Part shown: one piece after another, positions 20,471 to 30,997 of the stretch | How the letters are laid out: every line of letters starts with the position of its first letter | How positions within the stretch are numbered: the stretch's first letter is position 1 | NCBI RefSeq assembly: GCF_002237555.1 | Contig: NZ_CP022540.1 | Location: 1,682,501 to 1,746,500 of the forward strand | DNA length: 64,000 nucleotides | Direction: 5' to 3' | From: Antarctobacter heliothermus | GTDB lineage: Bacteria; Pseudomonadota; Alphaproteobacteria; Rhodobacterales; Rhodobacteraceae | Notes under the pieces: model-generated | Seen by the model: the letters and a program-made list of their open reading frames with translations, nothing else | What the model was told of the DNA's origin: nothing | The model's database searches: none | Program-made: the position numbers and the translations under genes

Positions 20471-20911
20471 TCAGATCGTCTGCGGGATGTGGCGGTTGAA
20501 CCGGCCCGACGGAACCCGTGTCGCGCGCGACAAATCCCAGGAATAGAGATAAGAAATCGCGTCGATGACGCGATTGTCGTCCATCGTCACAGGAACGCGG
20601 CGGCGCATGAATTCATGTGGTTCCGGGCGGGACGGGTCGCAGGCCTCATAGATGTCGAAGGCGGCAATCAGGGCCTCGGCCCCGTTACTCAATGCGTAGA
20701 CTTCGCCGTGGACACGGTCGTTGTCATAGCCCGATGGAACCGCGCCGGGATACCGTTGGCCGGGGTCCTCAGGGTCCTCGATATGATAGAGACGAGCCCG
20801 GATCCAGCCCAAGCCGATCAGATCGGATTCCTCGCGGAGTCGTGCGCTAATCGGGTGGTTTGCAGTGGTCATCAACGTGCCATAGACAAAAAGATAAGTG
20901 AACTGGGACAT
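20471..20911 (-). CDS. Gamma-glutamylcyclotransferase family protein (AIG2-like)
   Basis: A 146-residue protein of the GGCT/AIG2 fold. The substrate loop FVYGTLM (residues 8-14) and a Glu in DIYEACDP fit the catalytic site. These enzymes release 5-oxoproline from gamma-glutamyl amides, but small bacterial members vary in substrate. The gene stands alone between groEL (convergent) and a divergent hypothetical gene. Confidence 0.82.
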   Translation of the reverse strand: MSQFTYLFVYGTLMTTANHPISARLREESDLIGLGWIRARLYHIEDPEDPGQRYPGAVPSGYDNDRVHGEVYALSNGAEALIAAFDIYEACDPSRPEPHEFMRRRVPVTMDDNRVIDAISYLYSWDLSRATRVPSGRFNRHIPQTI

Positions 20912-21084
20912 GAGACCCCTTCTTGGCTGTATCCGTCCGTCAGGCTTAGCGTGGTTTGGCCATCGCGAAAAGAGTTTGACCTTACGCGTGTGTCGTCTGC
21001 GTCAACGACAACTTTCAAGAGATCGGGTCTCGCGGTGACCGGCTATTCTGCTAGAGTGCGAAAATCCAAAAAACGAGGAATGTC

Positions 21085-21414
21085 ATGAGTCGCCGAGACC
21101 CTAGAAAAGCGTTGGTTCTGGGTCTGCCAGAGCCGCTGCGGAAGGTTTTGGTACGCCAGTCCACCGCCCATGTGCCGCTGGCCTATCTGGTGCGGCAAAC
21201 GTTGCGGCGCGCTTTGGATGCGGGGACCGAATGGACCAAGACTGTCTCATCCGGTGATCGGCGTCCGATCCTTGTTCAACTCAGCTGTGAAGAACGTGCG
21301 AGGCTGGAGATGTGGATCGGATCCCGCAAGGTGACCGAAGAAGAGGCCGTGCTGACCCTGATCACGGCTTTTCTTTCGGACGAAGGCGTACAGGTCGATC
21401 CCGAAAGGGGTTGA
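21085..21414 (+). CDS. Hypothetical protein, 109 residues
   Basis: Not recognised. The product starts MSRRDPRKALVLGLPEPLRKVLVRQ and has a basic N-half followed by an acidic helix (LSCEERARLEMWIGSRKVTEEEAVLTL). Predicted to be helical and soluble, with repeated Leu-Arg-Lys patterns that could bind nucleic acid, but no motif supports this. Codon use matches the surrounding genes and an AAACGAGGAATG start context is present. Confidence 0.6.
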   Translation: MSRRDPRKALVLGLPEPLRKVLVRQSTAHVPLAYLVRQTLRRALDAGTEWTKTVSSGDRRPILVQLSCEERARLEMWIGSRKVTEEEAVLTLITAFLSDEGVQVDPERG

Positions 21415-21507
21415 GACCGGCCCGCGACCCGCGCTTTAAGGCAGAACAAGGCGGCTGATACGTTCAGCGGCTAGAATCGGCTCCGGCGGAGCAGGGGAGT
21501 TCAGCCT

Positions 21508-22641
21508 ATGTTGAAGAAATATTTGGTTACGCTGGGCTTGTTGATGGCCGCTCCGGCGCTGGCGCAGGATGCGGCCGAACAGGCGCTGTTTGGCAATGAC
21601 ATCTACAAGGCGGGGGCCACCGTCCGCATGTCCGAAACCGGGCGCGACGACGCCTTTCTGGCAGGTCAGCGCGTACAACTGGCTGCGCCGGTCACCGGGA
21701 CGGCGCATATGGCCGGACGCTGGGTTGATGTGGACGCGGATCTGGGCGGCAGCCTGTACGCCGCCGGACAGCGGGTGCGGATCAGCGCGCCGGTGGCCGG
21801 CGATGTGGCGCTGGCGGGTTATACCCTATCGGTGGACGCAGCGATCGCGGGGGATTTGCGCGCTTTTGGGTCCGAGGTCGTCGTGAACGGCACCGTCGGC
21901 GAAAGCCTGATTGCCAACGGCGAGATTGTGGAACTGAATGGCCAGATTGCAGGCGATGCCGTCATCTCATCGCGGGAACTGACGTTCGGCGCGGGGGCGC
22001 GCATAGACGGGACGCTGACACTGTATGAAGACGTGGTCGGCGCAACAGACGTTCCCGAAAGCGTGGTCGCGGCGGAGCGGCTGACGCGGATTGAATTGAA
22101 ATACAAGCGCGTCAGCGGGGCGTTTCAACACCCCGCCGGGTTGCCGAAGCAGAGCATTGGCGAAAAGCTGTCCGACATGGTGTCCTGGGTGCTTGTGGTC
22201 GGGGCGATCACGGCGCTAGTGGCGCTGATTGCGCCGGTACGGATGACTGATATGGCGAACCAGATCGCAGCACGCCCCCTGCGTCTTGTCGGTGCCGGGT
22301 TCGTTGGCCTGTCCATCCTGACCGGGGGCGGCGTTGTGGTGGCGGTGACGATGATCGGTGCGCTGCTGACGCCATTTTTCTGGCTGGCGGCCGCAGCGTT
22401 GGCCGCAGCGGGTCTGATTGTCGGGGTTTATGCCCTTGGCCGCTGGGCGTTGAGCTATGTGCCGAAGCTGCCGCTCCCCTGGATCGACCGGGTCGTGGCG
22501 GCGTTCATTGGCGCGTTGCTGGCTGGACTTATCAGTCTGATCCCGATGCTGGGATGGGTTTCTCTGGTGGTTCTGGCCATTGTGGGCGCGGGCGCGCTTA
22601 CCGTGCGGCTGCGCGCGGTACGGCGGATGATGGCGGGCTGA
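21508..22641 (+). CDS. Exported bactofilin-like beta-helix protein with C-terminal membrane domain
   Basis: A 377-residue protein. Residues 1-20 are a signal peptide ending APALAQ. Residues 30-180 form repeated short beta units ([55 protein letters not shown]), like the polymer-forming bactofilin repeat. From about 225 there are four hydrophobic segments ([87 protein letters not shown]). The combination suggests a periplasmic scaffold fixed in the inner membrane. Role is unknown. The stop is 5 bases before rnhB. Confidence 0.7.
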   Translation: MLKKYLVTLGLLMAAPALAQDAAEQALFGNDIYKAGATVRMSETGRDDAFLAGQRVQLAAPVTGTAHMAGRWVDVDADLGGSLYAAGQRVRISAPVAGDVALAGYTLSVDAAIAGDLRAFGSEVVVNGTVGESLIANGEIVELNGQIAGDAVISSRELTFGAGARIDGTLTLYEDVVGATDVPESVVAAERLTRIELKYKRVSGAFQHPAGLPKQSIGEKLSDMVSWVLVVGAITALVALIAPVRMTDMANQIAARPLRLVGAGFVGLSILTGGGVVVAVTMIGALLTPFFWLAAAALAAAGLIVGVYALGRWALSYVPKLPLPWIDRVVAAFIGALLAGLISLIPMLGWVSLVVLAIVGAGALTVRLRAVRRMMAG

Positions 22642-22646
22642 CCCTC

Positions 22647-23274
22647 ATGGCACTTACACTGCGTCTGGAAGAGGCGCTCTGGGCGCGTGGGTTTACGCGC
22701 GTAGCGGGGGTTGATGAGGTCGGGCGCGGACCACTGGCCGGGCCGGTTGTGGCCGCGGCCGTGATCTTGACCCGTGAGGCCATTCCTGATGGGCTGAACG
22801 ACTCCAAAAAGTTGAGCGCCAAACGCCGCGATCATCTGGAGCCGCTGTTGCGGCAAAGCGCGCTGATTGGCCTGGGCGTGGCCAGTGTCGAAGAGATCGA
22901 CGACATAAACATCTTGCAAGCCAGCCTATTGGCCATGCGCCGCGCCGTGGCGGATTTGTCCATCGAACCAGACCATCTGTTGATCGACGGAAACCGTTTG
23001 CCAACCGGCTTGCCGTGTCCCGCGACGCCGGTGGTGGGCGGCGACGGGGTGTCGCCGTCCATTGCTGCGGCCTCAATTGTGGCGAAAAACTGGCGGGATA
23101 ATGTCATGAAAGAGGCCGCAGTACGGTTTCCCGGATACGGCTGGGAAACAAACGCCGGCTACCCGACGAAGTGTCACAAATCTGCACTCCGAGATTTGGG
23201 GGTGACCCCTCTGCATAGACGTTCCTTTGCTCCGGTGCGCGATATCTTGTGGCAAGAGAAAAACTCAAGTGACT

Positions 23275-23276
<2 letters not shown>
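22647..23276 (+). CDS. rnhB: Ribonuclease HII
   Basis: A 209-residue enzyme removing ribonucleotides from RNA-DNA hybrids. The catalytic [17 protein letters not shown] motif (about residues 20-36), the NDSKKLS loop, LLIDGNRLP and the [14 protein letters not shown] motif give the DEDD site. ATG 22647 is used; the longer upstream frame overlaps the bactofilin-like gene. It immediately precedes ccrM, and the end of the gene includes the first of three GANTC sites. Confidence 0.95.
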
Positions 23277-24481
<1,205 letters not shown>

Positions 24482-24544
24482 GCGTTACCTAGACAATTTT
24501 ATCGAACACCGCCGATGCCGCGCCTATGCGCGTGGCTCGAACTG

Positions 24545-24578
24545 GCCCCGCTTGTCCTTTGGCAGGCGGGGCATTTTT
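24545..24578 (+). terminator. Intrinsic terminator after ccrM
   Basis: Stem GCCCCGC / GCGGGGC (24545-24551 and 24566-24572) followed by ATTTTTC. Good candidate rho-independent terminator. Confidence 0.75.
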
Positions 24579-24653
24579 CATAGACGGTTGTCGGGGGCTG
24601 GTCCATCTGTCCACGCCGCCCTAGTTTAGAAGGGTTAACAAGGAGAGGCCCGG

Positions 24654-25319
24654 ATGGAGCTGAATGCCGATTTCACCAAGCGGGTGGTGGTTCGCCCCGA
24701 AGAGCATCATTGGCGGCCCTCGCCGGCGAACGGCGTCGAGCGGATGATGCTGGATCGGATCGGGGATGAGGTTGCGCGGGCGACCACGATCGTGAAATTC
24801 GCGCCTAACAGCGCCTTTGACCGGCACAGCCACGGCGGTGGTGAGGAATTTCTGGTCCTTGACGGGGTGTTTTCCGACGAACATGCCGACTATCCCGCCG
24901 GAACCTATGTCCGAAATCCAATCGGCTCCGCGCATACGCCCCACATCGGGCCTGAGGGTGCGGTGATTCTGGTCAAGTTATGTCAGTTCGACGCGGCAGA
25001 TACCGAACAGGTGGTGATCGACACGCGGTCAGCGGTGTTCCAATCCAGTTCCGAAGAGGGGCTGAGCGTACTGCCGTTGCATAAACACGGCCCCGAGGTC
25101 GTCCGGCTGGTGCGCTTTGCCCCCGGCACCCGGTTGAACTTCCAAGGCCAGAGGGGCGGCAAAGAGGTTTACGTGATCGAAGGTGTATTGCAGAACGACA
25201 ACGGGCGTTACCCGGCGGGCACCTGGCTGCGCAGCCCGGATCGGTCGCAACATGCGCTTTTCTCCGATGACGGTTGTCTGATTTTCATCAAGACGGGTCA
25301 CCTGCCCGTTGGGGCCTAA
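24654..25319 (+). CDS. Double-cupin protein, ChrR-like cupin domains
   Basis: A 221-residue protein with two cupin domains. The first carries FDRHSHGGGEEFLVLDGVFSDEHADYPAGTYVRNP, a clean H-x-H...E metal set; the second repeats the pattern in KEVYVIEGVLQNDNGRYPAGTWLRSP but replaces the early histidines by Asn (RLNFQGQ). It resembles the cupin part of ChrR anti-sigma factors without the zinc-binding ASD, so it is unlikely to be an anti-sigma factor by itself. A small-molecule dioxygenase or sensor is possible. Leader TAACAAGGAGAGG gives a clear ribosome site. Confidence 0.75.
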   Translation: MELNADFTKRVVVRPEEHHWRPSPANGVERMMLDRIGDEVARATTIVKFAPNSAFDRHSHGGGEEFLVLDGVFSDEHADYPAGTYVRNPIGSAHTPHIGPEGAVILVKLCQFDAADTEQVVIDTRSAVFQSSSEEGLSVLPLHKHGPEVVRLVRFAPGTRLNFQGQRGGKEVYVIEGVLQNDNGRYPAGTWLRSPDRSQHALFSDDGCLIFIKTGHLPVGA

Positions 25320-25392
25320 GCCGTGCGCATGGCAGTCAATCGCAGTGACGATGGGGCTTTCAGCGGTGCGTGAAAGGCCCTAAGCCTTGCCC

Positions 25393-26283
25393 ATGGATAT
25401 TCGCGCGATCTTTATGGGCCTCGCCTTTGCGGTGATGTGGTCTTCGGCCTTTACCTCCGCCCGTATCATCGTGGCCGCGGCACCGCCGCTGTCGGCGCTG
25501 GCGCTGCGGTTCCTGATTTCGGGGCTGCTGGCGGTTGTTTTGGCCCGGATACTGGGGCAGACTTGGCGGCTGACGCGTAGCCAGTGGCGTGCGACGATGA
25601 TCTTTGGTCTGTGTCAGAACGCGCTGTATCTGGGCCTGATGTTTGTTGCCATGCAAACGGTTGAGGCCTCGCTTGCGGCAATTGTTGCCTCGACAATGCC
25701 GCTCCTCGTCGCGCTGGCTGGCTGGATGTTTTACGGTGACCGGCCGCGCCCGCTGGCTCTTGCCGGGCTTTTCGCAGGTATTCTTGGCGTTGCCTTGATC
25801 ATGGGGGCGCGGTTTGGCGGCGGGGTTGATCCGTTTGGGGTCGCGCTTTGTGTGGCCGGGGTTATTGCGCTGACGGTCGCCACGCTGTCGCTGCGCGGGG
25901 CGACGTCGGGGGGCAATTTTCTGATGGTCGTCGGGTTGCAGATGCTGGTGGGCTGCGCGGTCCTGACAGTTCCAGCGCTGGTACTTGAACCGCTGGAGGT
26001 TGACTGGTCAGTCAGCCTTGTGGTGGCCTTTGCCTACACGGTTTTCGTGCCGGGGTTGGCCGCGACGTTGGTCTGGTTCTTGCTGGTCGACCGGATCGGT
26101 GCCGTGCGCTCGGCCACGTTTCACTTTCTCAACCCGTTTTTTGGTGTGGCCATTGCTGCGGTCCTTTTGGGCGAATCGCTGCGGCCTCTGGATCTGATCG
26201 GCGTCGCGATAATCGCGGCTGGCATTCTGGCTGTACAATTGGCCAGAATACCGGCGGTACAAGATAAAACTCTCAAGAATTGA
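25393..26283 (+). CDS. DMT superfamily permease (EamA domains)
   Basis: A 296-residue membrane protein with about ten hydrophobic helices in two EamA repeats (N-term IFMGLAFAVMWSSAFTSARI, second ALCVAGVIALTVATLSLRG). Family members export amino acids, nucleosides or drugs; no substrate is visible. ATG 25393 is chosen over an upstream TTG at 25387. Not closely similar in sequence to the other EamA gene of this window. Confidence 0.85.
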   Translation: MDIRAIFMGLAFAVMWSSAFTSARIIVAAAPPLSALALRFLISGLLAVVLARILGQTWRLTRSQWRATMIFGLCQNALYLGLMFVAMQTVEASLAAIVASTMPLLVALAGWMFYGDRPRPLALAGLFAGILGVALIMGARFGGGVDPFGVALCVAGVIALTVATLSLRGATSGGNFLMVVGLQMLVGCAVLTVPALVLEPLEVDWSVSLVVAFAYTVFVPGLAATLVWFLLVDRIGAVRSATFHFLNPFFGVAIAAVLLGESLRPLDLIGVAIIAAGILAVQLARIPAVQDKTLKN

Positions 26284-26389
26284 ATACCCCTGATGAGGGT
26301 CCGGTAACGTTTGTTTACGGACCTGCCGCTACACCCGGTTCCAAGAGCCGGGTTCCTGTGTGCCTGGCGTTATGGCGCGAGGGCACTTC

Positions 26390-28375
26390 ATGGGCAGGTT
26401 CACGATCCGAATACAGGTGATGTTGCTGGCATCGGCCTTTATCGCGACGCTTCTGGTGCTGTCGGTCATTTCCTGGACGGTGAAATCCGAACTGACGACC
26501 AAGCTGAGCCAAACCTCGGACCTGTCAAAGGAAAGTGAGCTGTTGGGACAGATCATTCGGCAGGCCCAGGATGCGGAACTTGCGATGATGCTGTTTGTTG
26601 CAGGCGACGATCCGCAGATCGACGAAATGCGCAACAGCATGGCGGCGGTCCACCGCCACCTTGGCGCTGTCCCGGGTGTGTTCTCTGCGGCTGAGGGCGA
26701 TTTGGTGATCGATCTGGACTTTATTGCGGCGAACCTTCGTCCTTTGTCCGTTGACGTCGAGACGCTGGCCGGGCTGACGCTGTTTGACCGCAAGGCCTTT
26801 GCTTACAAAGCGATCTTGCCGGTGTTGGAAGAAACGCGCGCCGAATTGGCTGCCATGTCCGAGGATCTATTCAAAAAGGTGTCGGTGCTGGATGCAGAGG
26901 CAACCCGGGTGGCGGCAGCCGCAGACATCAAGCAGCTTGTTGGCAACGGGCTGGTCATGTTGGTTGCCTTGTTTTTTGCCTTTGTCTTTGGACGGTCGCT
27001 GTCCCTGCCCATTCGGCGCGCCAGCGATGCGGTGGCCCGCATGGCAGATCACGACTACGAATTTGAGCTTGCCGATACAGACCGCGCAGATGAGGCAGGG
27101 ATGATTTCGCGCGGGCTTGAGGATCTGCGGGGCAAGCTGGTCGCAGCCGATGCCGCCGAGAAACGCGCAACCGAGGAAAACGGTCGCCGGGTCGATCTGT
27201 TCCAGACCTTTGGGACCGCGATGAGCCGCTTGCGGAACGGCGACCTGCGCAGCCGAATTAACGGCGTGGAATGGCAGGATCTGGGGGAGAGCTATGTCAC
27301 CCTGTGCACGGATTTCAACTGCCTAGCAGAGGCTCTTGAGGGGCTTGTCGGCTCCCTACAGCAAAGTGCAGACGCGGTGACGGGCAATGCCAACGAGCTG
27401 TCGACTATGTCGGATGAGATGTCGCGCCGAACCGAGGTTCAGGCCGCCACGCTGGAGGAATCGGCCGCGGCGCTGGATGAATTGTCAGCCAGTGTGCAAT
27501 CGGCGTCGGAACGGGCGCAGGACGTGGATTCCAAGGTCGTAGAGGGGCGACGACGCGCCGAAAGAGGCGGTGAGGTCATGGCGCGCGCACTAGAGGCGAT
27601 GGGGTCGATCGCAAAATCGTCCAACCAGATTTCACAAATCATCACGGTCATCGACGACATCGCGTTCCAGACCAATCTGCTGGCGCTGAACGCCGGGGTC
27701 GAAGCGGCCCGCGCCGGTGAATCCGGCAAGGGGTTCTCTGTAGTGGCATCCGAAGTTCGCAGTCTTGCACAGCGTGCGTCGGAATCCGCTAGCGAGATCA
27801 AGGAACTAGTTCTGAACAGTTCGCAACAGGTCGAAGACGGCGAAAAGCTGGTACAGGAAACCAGCGAAACCCTGAACCACATCGTCGACAGCGTGACAGA
27901 AGTCTCCGTCATGGTCTCTGACATCGCCACATCGGCCAAAGATCAGGCCAGCGGTGTGCGTGAGATCAACATGGGGGTGAGCGAACTGGACAAGGCGGTC
28001 CAGCAAAACGCCGCCATGGTCAGTCAGACCAATACGGCCAGTCAGGAGTTGCGGGTCGAGGCCACACGTCTGTCGGATGTTCTGTCGCGGTTCTCGGGCG
28101 CCGAGACAGTGAATGCCATCGGTTCGTTGGCGAGCGCAACGCCCGAACCCGGAACAGAGGGTTGGCCGGACCATCAAAAACCAAAACTAGACGACACTTG
28201 TTCCGCTGCGGACACTGAGAGGTTGGTGCACGGAAATTGGTCCGCCGGGACCATAGAGCCGGAGCCCGTTCAGGTCGTGGTCGACCCTGACAGCGCCGAA
28301 GGTGCCAGCCTGTATGACGCCACTCCGCCACGTCGCAAGGCGGCGGGCGGCGAGGGCCAGTGGACGGATTTCTGA
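26390..28375 (+). CDS. Methyl-accepting chemotaxis protein
   Basis: A 661-residue receptor. A membrane helix near residues 8-30 ([20 protein letters not shown]) and another near 187-208 ([21 protein letters not shown]) enclose a periplasmic sensor domain of about 150 residues. A HAMP linker follows ([20 protein letters not shown]). The long signalling hairpin contains the tip [24 protein letters not shown]. The protein ends in QWTDF, a CheR-tethering pentapeptide of the NWETF type, so adaptation methylation is likely. Starts at 26360, 26372 and 26390 are open; 26390 has the best spacing to GAGGG. Confidence 0.92.
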   Translation: MGRFTIRIQVMLLASAFIATLLVLSVISWTVKSELTTKLSQTSDLSKESELLGQIIRQAQDAELAMMLFVAGDDPQIDEMRNSMAAVHRHLGAVPGVFSAAEGDLVIDLDFIAANLRPLSVDVETLAGLTLFDRKAFAYKAILPVLEETRAELAAMSEDLFKKVSVLDAEATRVAAAADIKQLVGNGLVMLVALFFAFVFGRSLSLPIRRASDAVARMADHDYEFELADTDRADEAGMISRGLEDLRGKLVAADAAEKRATEENGRRVDLFQTFGTAMSRLRNGDLRSRINGVEWQDLGESYVTLCTDFNCLAEALEGLVGSLQQSADAVTGNANELSTMSDEMSRRTEVQAATLEESAAALDELSASVQSASERAQDVDSKVVEGRRRAERGGEVMARALEAMGSIAKSSNQISQIITVIDDIAFQTNLLALNAGVEAARAGESGKGFSVVASEVRSLAQRASESASEIKELVLNSSQQVEDGEKLVQETSETLNHIVDSVTEVSVMVSDIATSAKDQASGVREINMGVSELDKAVQQNAAMVSQTNTASQELRVEATRLSDVLSRFSGAETVNAIGSLASATPEPGTEGWPDHQKPKLDDTCSAADTERLVHGNWSAGTIEPEPVQVVVDPDSAEGASLYDATPPRRKAAGGEGQWTDF

Positions 28376-28390
28376 CCCGGGCGATCCGGT

Positions 28391-29506
28391 TCAGGGCCGG
28401 TCGGTATCACCGATGCGTCCGCCAGCGTCGCCAACCTGACCACGATGCAGCAGCAGGTGGTCTAGCAGAACACAGGCCATCATCGCCTCACCCACCGGCA
28501 CAGCGCGGATGCCGACACAAGGATCATGGCGACCCTTGGTGACGATCTCGGTGTTTTCGCCGTGAACCGTGATGGTCTTGCGCGGTGTCCGGATGGAAGA
28601 GGTCGGTTTGACGGCAAAACGCACGACGATGTCCTGCCCGGAGGAAATGCCGCCAAGGATGCCGCCTGCGTGGTTCGAGCTGTAGACAGGCCCGTCCTTA
28701 CTCATGGTGATCTCGTCGGCGTTTTCGGTTCCGGTCAGGGCGGCGGTTGCCATGCCGTCGCCAATCTCTACCCCTTTGACGGCGTTGATCGACATCATCG
28801 CGGCCGCCAGATCTGTGTCCAGCTTGCCATAAACCGGTGCGCCAAGCCCAGCGGGCACGCCGCGGGCTACCACCTCGATCACCGCACCGACGCTTTCGCC
28901 CGATTTGCGCAACGTATCCAGATACCCGGCCCATTCCTCGGCGGCCTGCGGATCAGGGCACCAGAACGGGTTGGCAGCAATCTGCGCGTCGTCAAATTGT
29001 GCCCTGTCCGCCTTGCGTGGGCCCATCTGAACCATGTAGCCGCGCAGGTCTATCCCGGGGACCAACGCCGCCAGAGCCGCACGGGCAAGCCCGCCAGCGG
29101 CCACCCGCGCAGCGGTTTCGCGGGCAGAGGACCGCCCGCCGCCGCGATAATCGCGCAGACCGTATTTCTGAAAATAGGTGATGTCGGCATGACCGGGCCG
29201 GAATTTTTCCGCGATTTCCGAGTAGTCCTTGGACCGCTGATCGGTGTTCTCGATCATCAACTGCACCGGGGTGCCGGTGGTCCGTCCCTCAAAGACACCC
29301 GATAGGATCCGGACCGCATCCGCTTCGCGCCGCTGGGTGGTGTATTTGTTCTGGCCCGGTTTGCGCATGTCCAGCCAGTGCTGCAACTGCGCCTCGGTGA
29401 TTTCGATCCCCGGCGGGCAGCCGTCTACCGTCGCGCCCAAGGCGGGTCCGTGGCTTTCGCCCCAGGTTGTGACACGAAAGAGATGTCCAAATGTGTTCAG
29501 GCTCAT
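28391..29506 (-). CDS. aroC: Chorismate synthase
   Basis: A 371-residue FMN-dependent enzyme making chorismate from EPSP, the last step of the shikimate pathway. It begins [33 protein letters not shown] and has the signatures [34 protein letters not shown] and the C-terminal [18 protein letters not shown]. Full length. No partner pathway gene is adjacent; a small membrane protein gene follows upstream on the same strand. Confidence 0.97.
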   Translation of the reverse strand: MSLNTFGHLFRVTTWGESHGPALGATVDGCPPGIEITEAQLQHWLDMRKPGQNKYTTQRREADAVRILSGVFEGRTTGTPVQLMIENTDQRSKDYSEIAEKFRPGHADITYFQKYGLRDYRGGGRSSARETAARVAAGGLARAALAALVPGIDLRGYMVQMGPRKADRAQFDDAQIAANPFWCPDPQAAEEWAGYLDTLRKSGESVGAVIEVVARGVPAGLGAPVYGKLDTDLAAAMMSINAVKGVEIGDGMATAALTGTENADEITMSKDGPVYSSNHAGGILGGISSGQDIVVRFAVKPTSSIRTPRKTITVHGENTEIVTKGRHDPCVGIRAVPVGEAMMACVLLDHLLLHRGQVGDAGGRIGDTDRP

Positions 29507-29561
29507 GGCGCGTCCCCTCTATTTGAGGGCGAAATACGCAAGGCGGGTGCCAAAGCCAAGA

Positions 29562-29732
29562 CTATTCGAGCAACTCCCGCCGGTGGCGGGCAATATCCGC
29601 GACAGCGCTGGTGGCGCGATCAACGGCAATGACGATGAAAGTAGACAGCCAGAGCGGTATTTCAAAAGCCGCCAGCCAGCCGAAACAAAGGTAGATGAGC
29701 CAGATACTGGCCAGCTCGAGACATAAAATCAT
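29562..29732 (-). CDS. Small hypothetical membrane protein, 56 residues
   Basis: A short frame just upstream of aroC on the same strand. The product starts MILCLELASIWLIYLCFGWLAA and continues with a second hydrophobic stretch (IPLWLSTFIVIAVD) and a basic/acidic tail (RHRRELLE), which is the profile of a two-helix inner-membrane protein. No family is recognised. An AT-rich upstream region could hold its promoter. Codon use fits the genome. Confidence 0.5.
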   Translation of the reverse strand: MILCLELASIWLIYLCFGWLAAFEIPLWLSTFIVIAVDRATSAVADIARHRRELLE

Positions 29733-29859
29733 TATACGCGTTCCCCCAAGGGCGCCTCCTTTCTCCTGAAATTTCTGTATGTACTGGTGGTATCATAGTA
29801 CCGCAAAAAAGTCACGGAGATTGTTGAAGTTCCCACGCAGGGGCGCTAGGGTCCACCTC

Positions 29860-29950
29860 ACCTCGGGGTGTCGGTTGGTGAACCGTCTGAGATGTCCGTA
29901 CCGCGGACGAACCCGTTGAACCTGAACCGGTTAAAACCGGCGGAGGGAAG
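29860..29950 (+). promoter_or_regulatory. Thiamine pyrophosphate (TPP/THI-box) riboswitch
   Basis: The conserved core is present: CTGAGA (29887-29892), then ACCCGTTGAACCTGAACCGG with the second strand, and GGAGGGA (29942-29948) at the 3' side. It sits 50-60 bases before thiB. TPP binding should repress the thiBPQ transporter. Confidence 0.92.
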
Positions 29951-30010
29951 GGTGCGGGCCGCTACGACGGACTCCAATCTTGCCCTCGCGCCGCAATTTT
30001 GGAGGATCTC

Positions 30011-30997
30011 ATGAGATCACTGACCTTCACTGTTGCCGCGGGATGTCTCAGCGCTGGCCTTGCCATGGCTGAGACACCTGTTCTGACAGTTTATGCCCCT
30101 GACTATTTTGTTTCCGAATGGGGGCCGGGCCCAAAGATTGAGGAACTGTTTGAGGCGCGTTGCGCCTGCGACCTGCAATTCAAACCCGGCGATTTGCTGC
30201 CGCGCATCCTGCTGGAAGGCGACCGCACTGAGGCCGACGTTGTGATTGGCCTGAACACGGATGTCACGAAAAAGGCGCGTGAGTCCGGGTTGTTCGCACC
30301 GCATGGGGTGGACTTGTCGCCTCTGACGCTGCCACTGGAATGGACGGATGAGGTGTTCCTGCCGTTCAACTATGGGCACACGGCGTTTGTCTATGACACC
30401 ACCCGCATCGAAACGCCGCCGGCGAGTTTTGACGCGCTGCTGGACGCGCCCGATGATCTGCGTCTGGTGATCCAGGATCCGCGATCCTCAATTTCCGGCC
30501 TTGCGCTGGTTCTATGGGTGCAAGCGGTCTACGGCGACGAGGCAGAAGCCGCGTGGGACAAACTGGCCCCGAAAATCGTCACCGCGACCAAAGGCTGGTC
30601 GGAAAGCTATGGCATGTTCACCGATGGCGAGGTGGACATGGTACTCAGCTACACCACATCGCCCGCCTATCACATCATCGCCGAAGAGGATGAGACCAAG
30701 AAGGCCGCGATATTCCCCGAAGGTCACTACTTCATGGTCGAACTGGCGGCGAAACTGGCCGGGACAGATCAACCAGAACTGGCGGATCAGTTCATGTCCT
30801 TTGTCCTCAGCGAAGAATTCCAAGGTATGATCGCAACTGGCAACTGGTCCATCCCTGCGGCGCTGTCGCAGGACAAGTGGCCCGAGGGGTTCCAAAAGCT
30901 GGATCTGCCGGAAAACGTTCTGTTTTATTCCGAGGATGAGGCGGCAGAGTTGCGCGCAGAGGCCATCGAGGCATGGCGGCGCGCGCTCTCGCGGTAA
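30011..30997 (+). CDS. thiB: Thiamine ABC transporter, periplasmic binding protein
   Basis: A 328-residue protein with a signal peptide (MRSLTFTVAAGCLSAGLAMA). The mature protein starts TPVLTVYAPDYFVSEWGPGPKIEE, close to ThiB, and has DVVIGLNTD, the LVIQDPRSSISGLALVLWV hinge and YTTSPAYHIIAEE. It captures thiamine, TMP or TPP for uptake. GGAGG (30001) is an ideal ribosome site for ATG 30011. The end overlaps thiP by 25 bp. Regulated by the upstream TPP riboswitch. Confidence 0.93.
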   Translation: MRSLTFTVAAGCLSAGLAMAETPVLTVYAPDYFVSEWGPGPKIEELFEARCACDLQFKPGDLLPRILLEGDRTEADVVIGLNTDVTKKARESGLFAPHGVDLSPLTLPLEWTDEVFLPFNYGHTAFVYDTTRIETPPASFDALLDAPDDLRLVIQDPRSSISGLALVLWVQAVYGDEAEAAWDKLAPKIVTATKGWSESYGMFTDGEVDMVLSYTTSPAYHIIAEEDETKKAAIFPEGHYFMVELAAKLAGTDQPELADQFMSFVLSEEFQGMIATGNWSIPAALSQDKWPEGFQKLDLPENVLFYSEDEAAELRAEAIEAWRRALSR

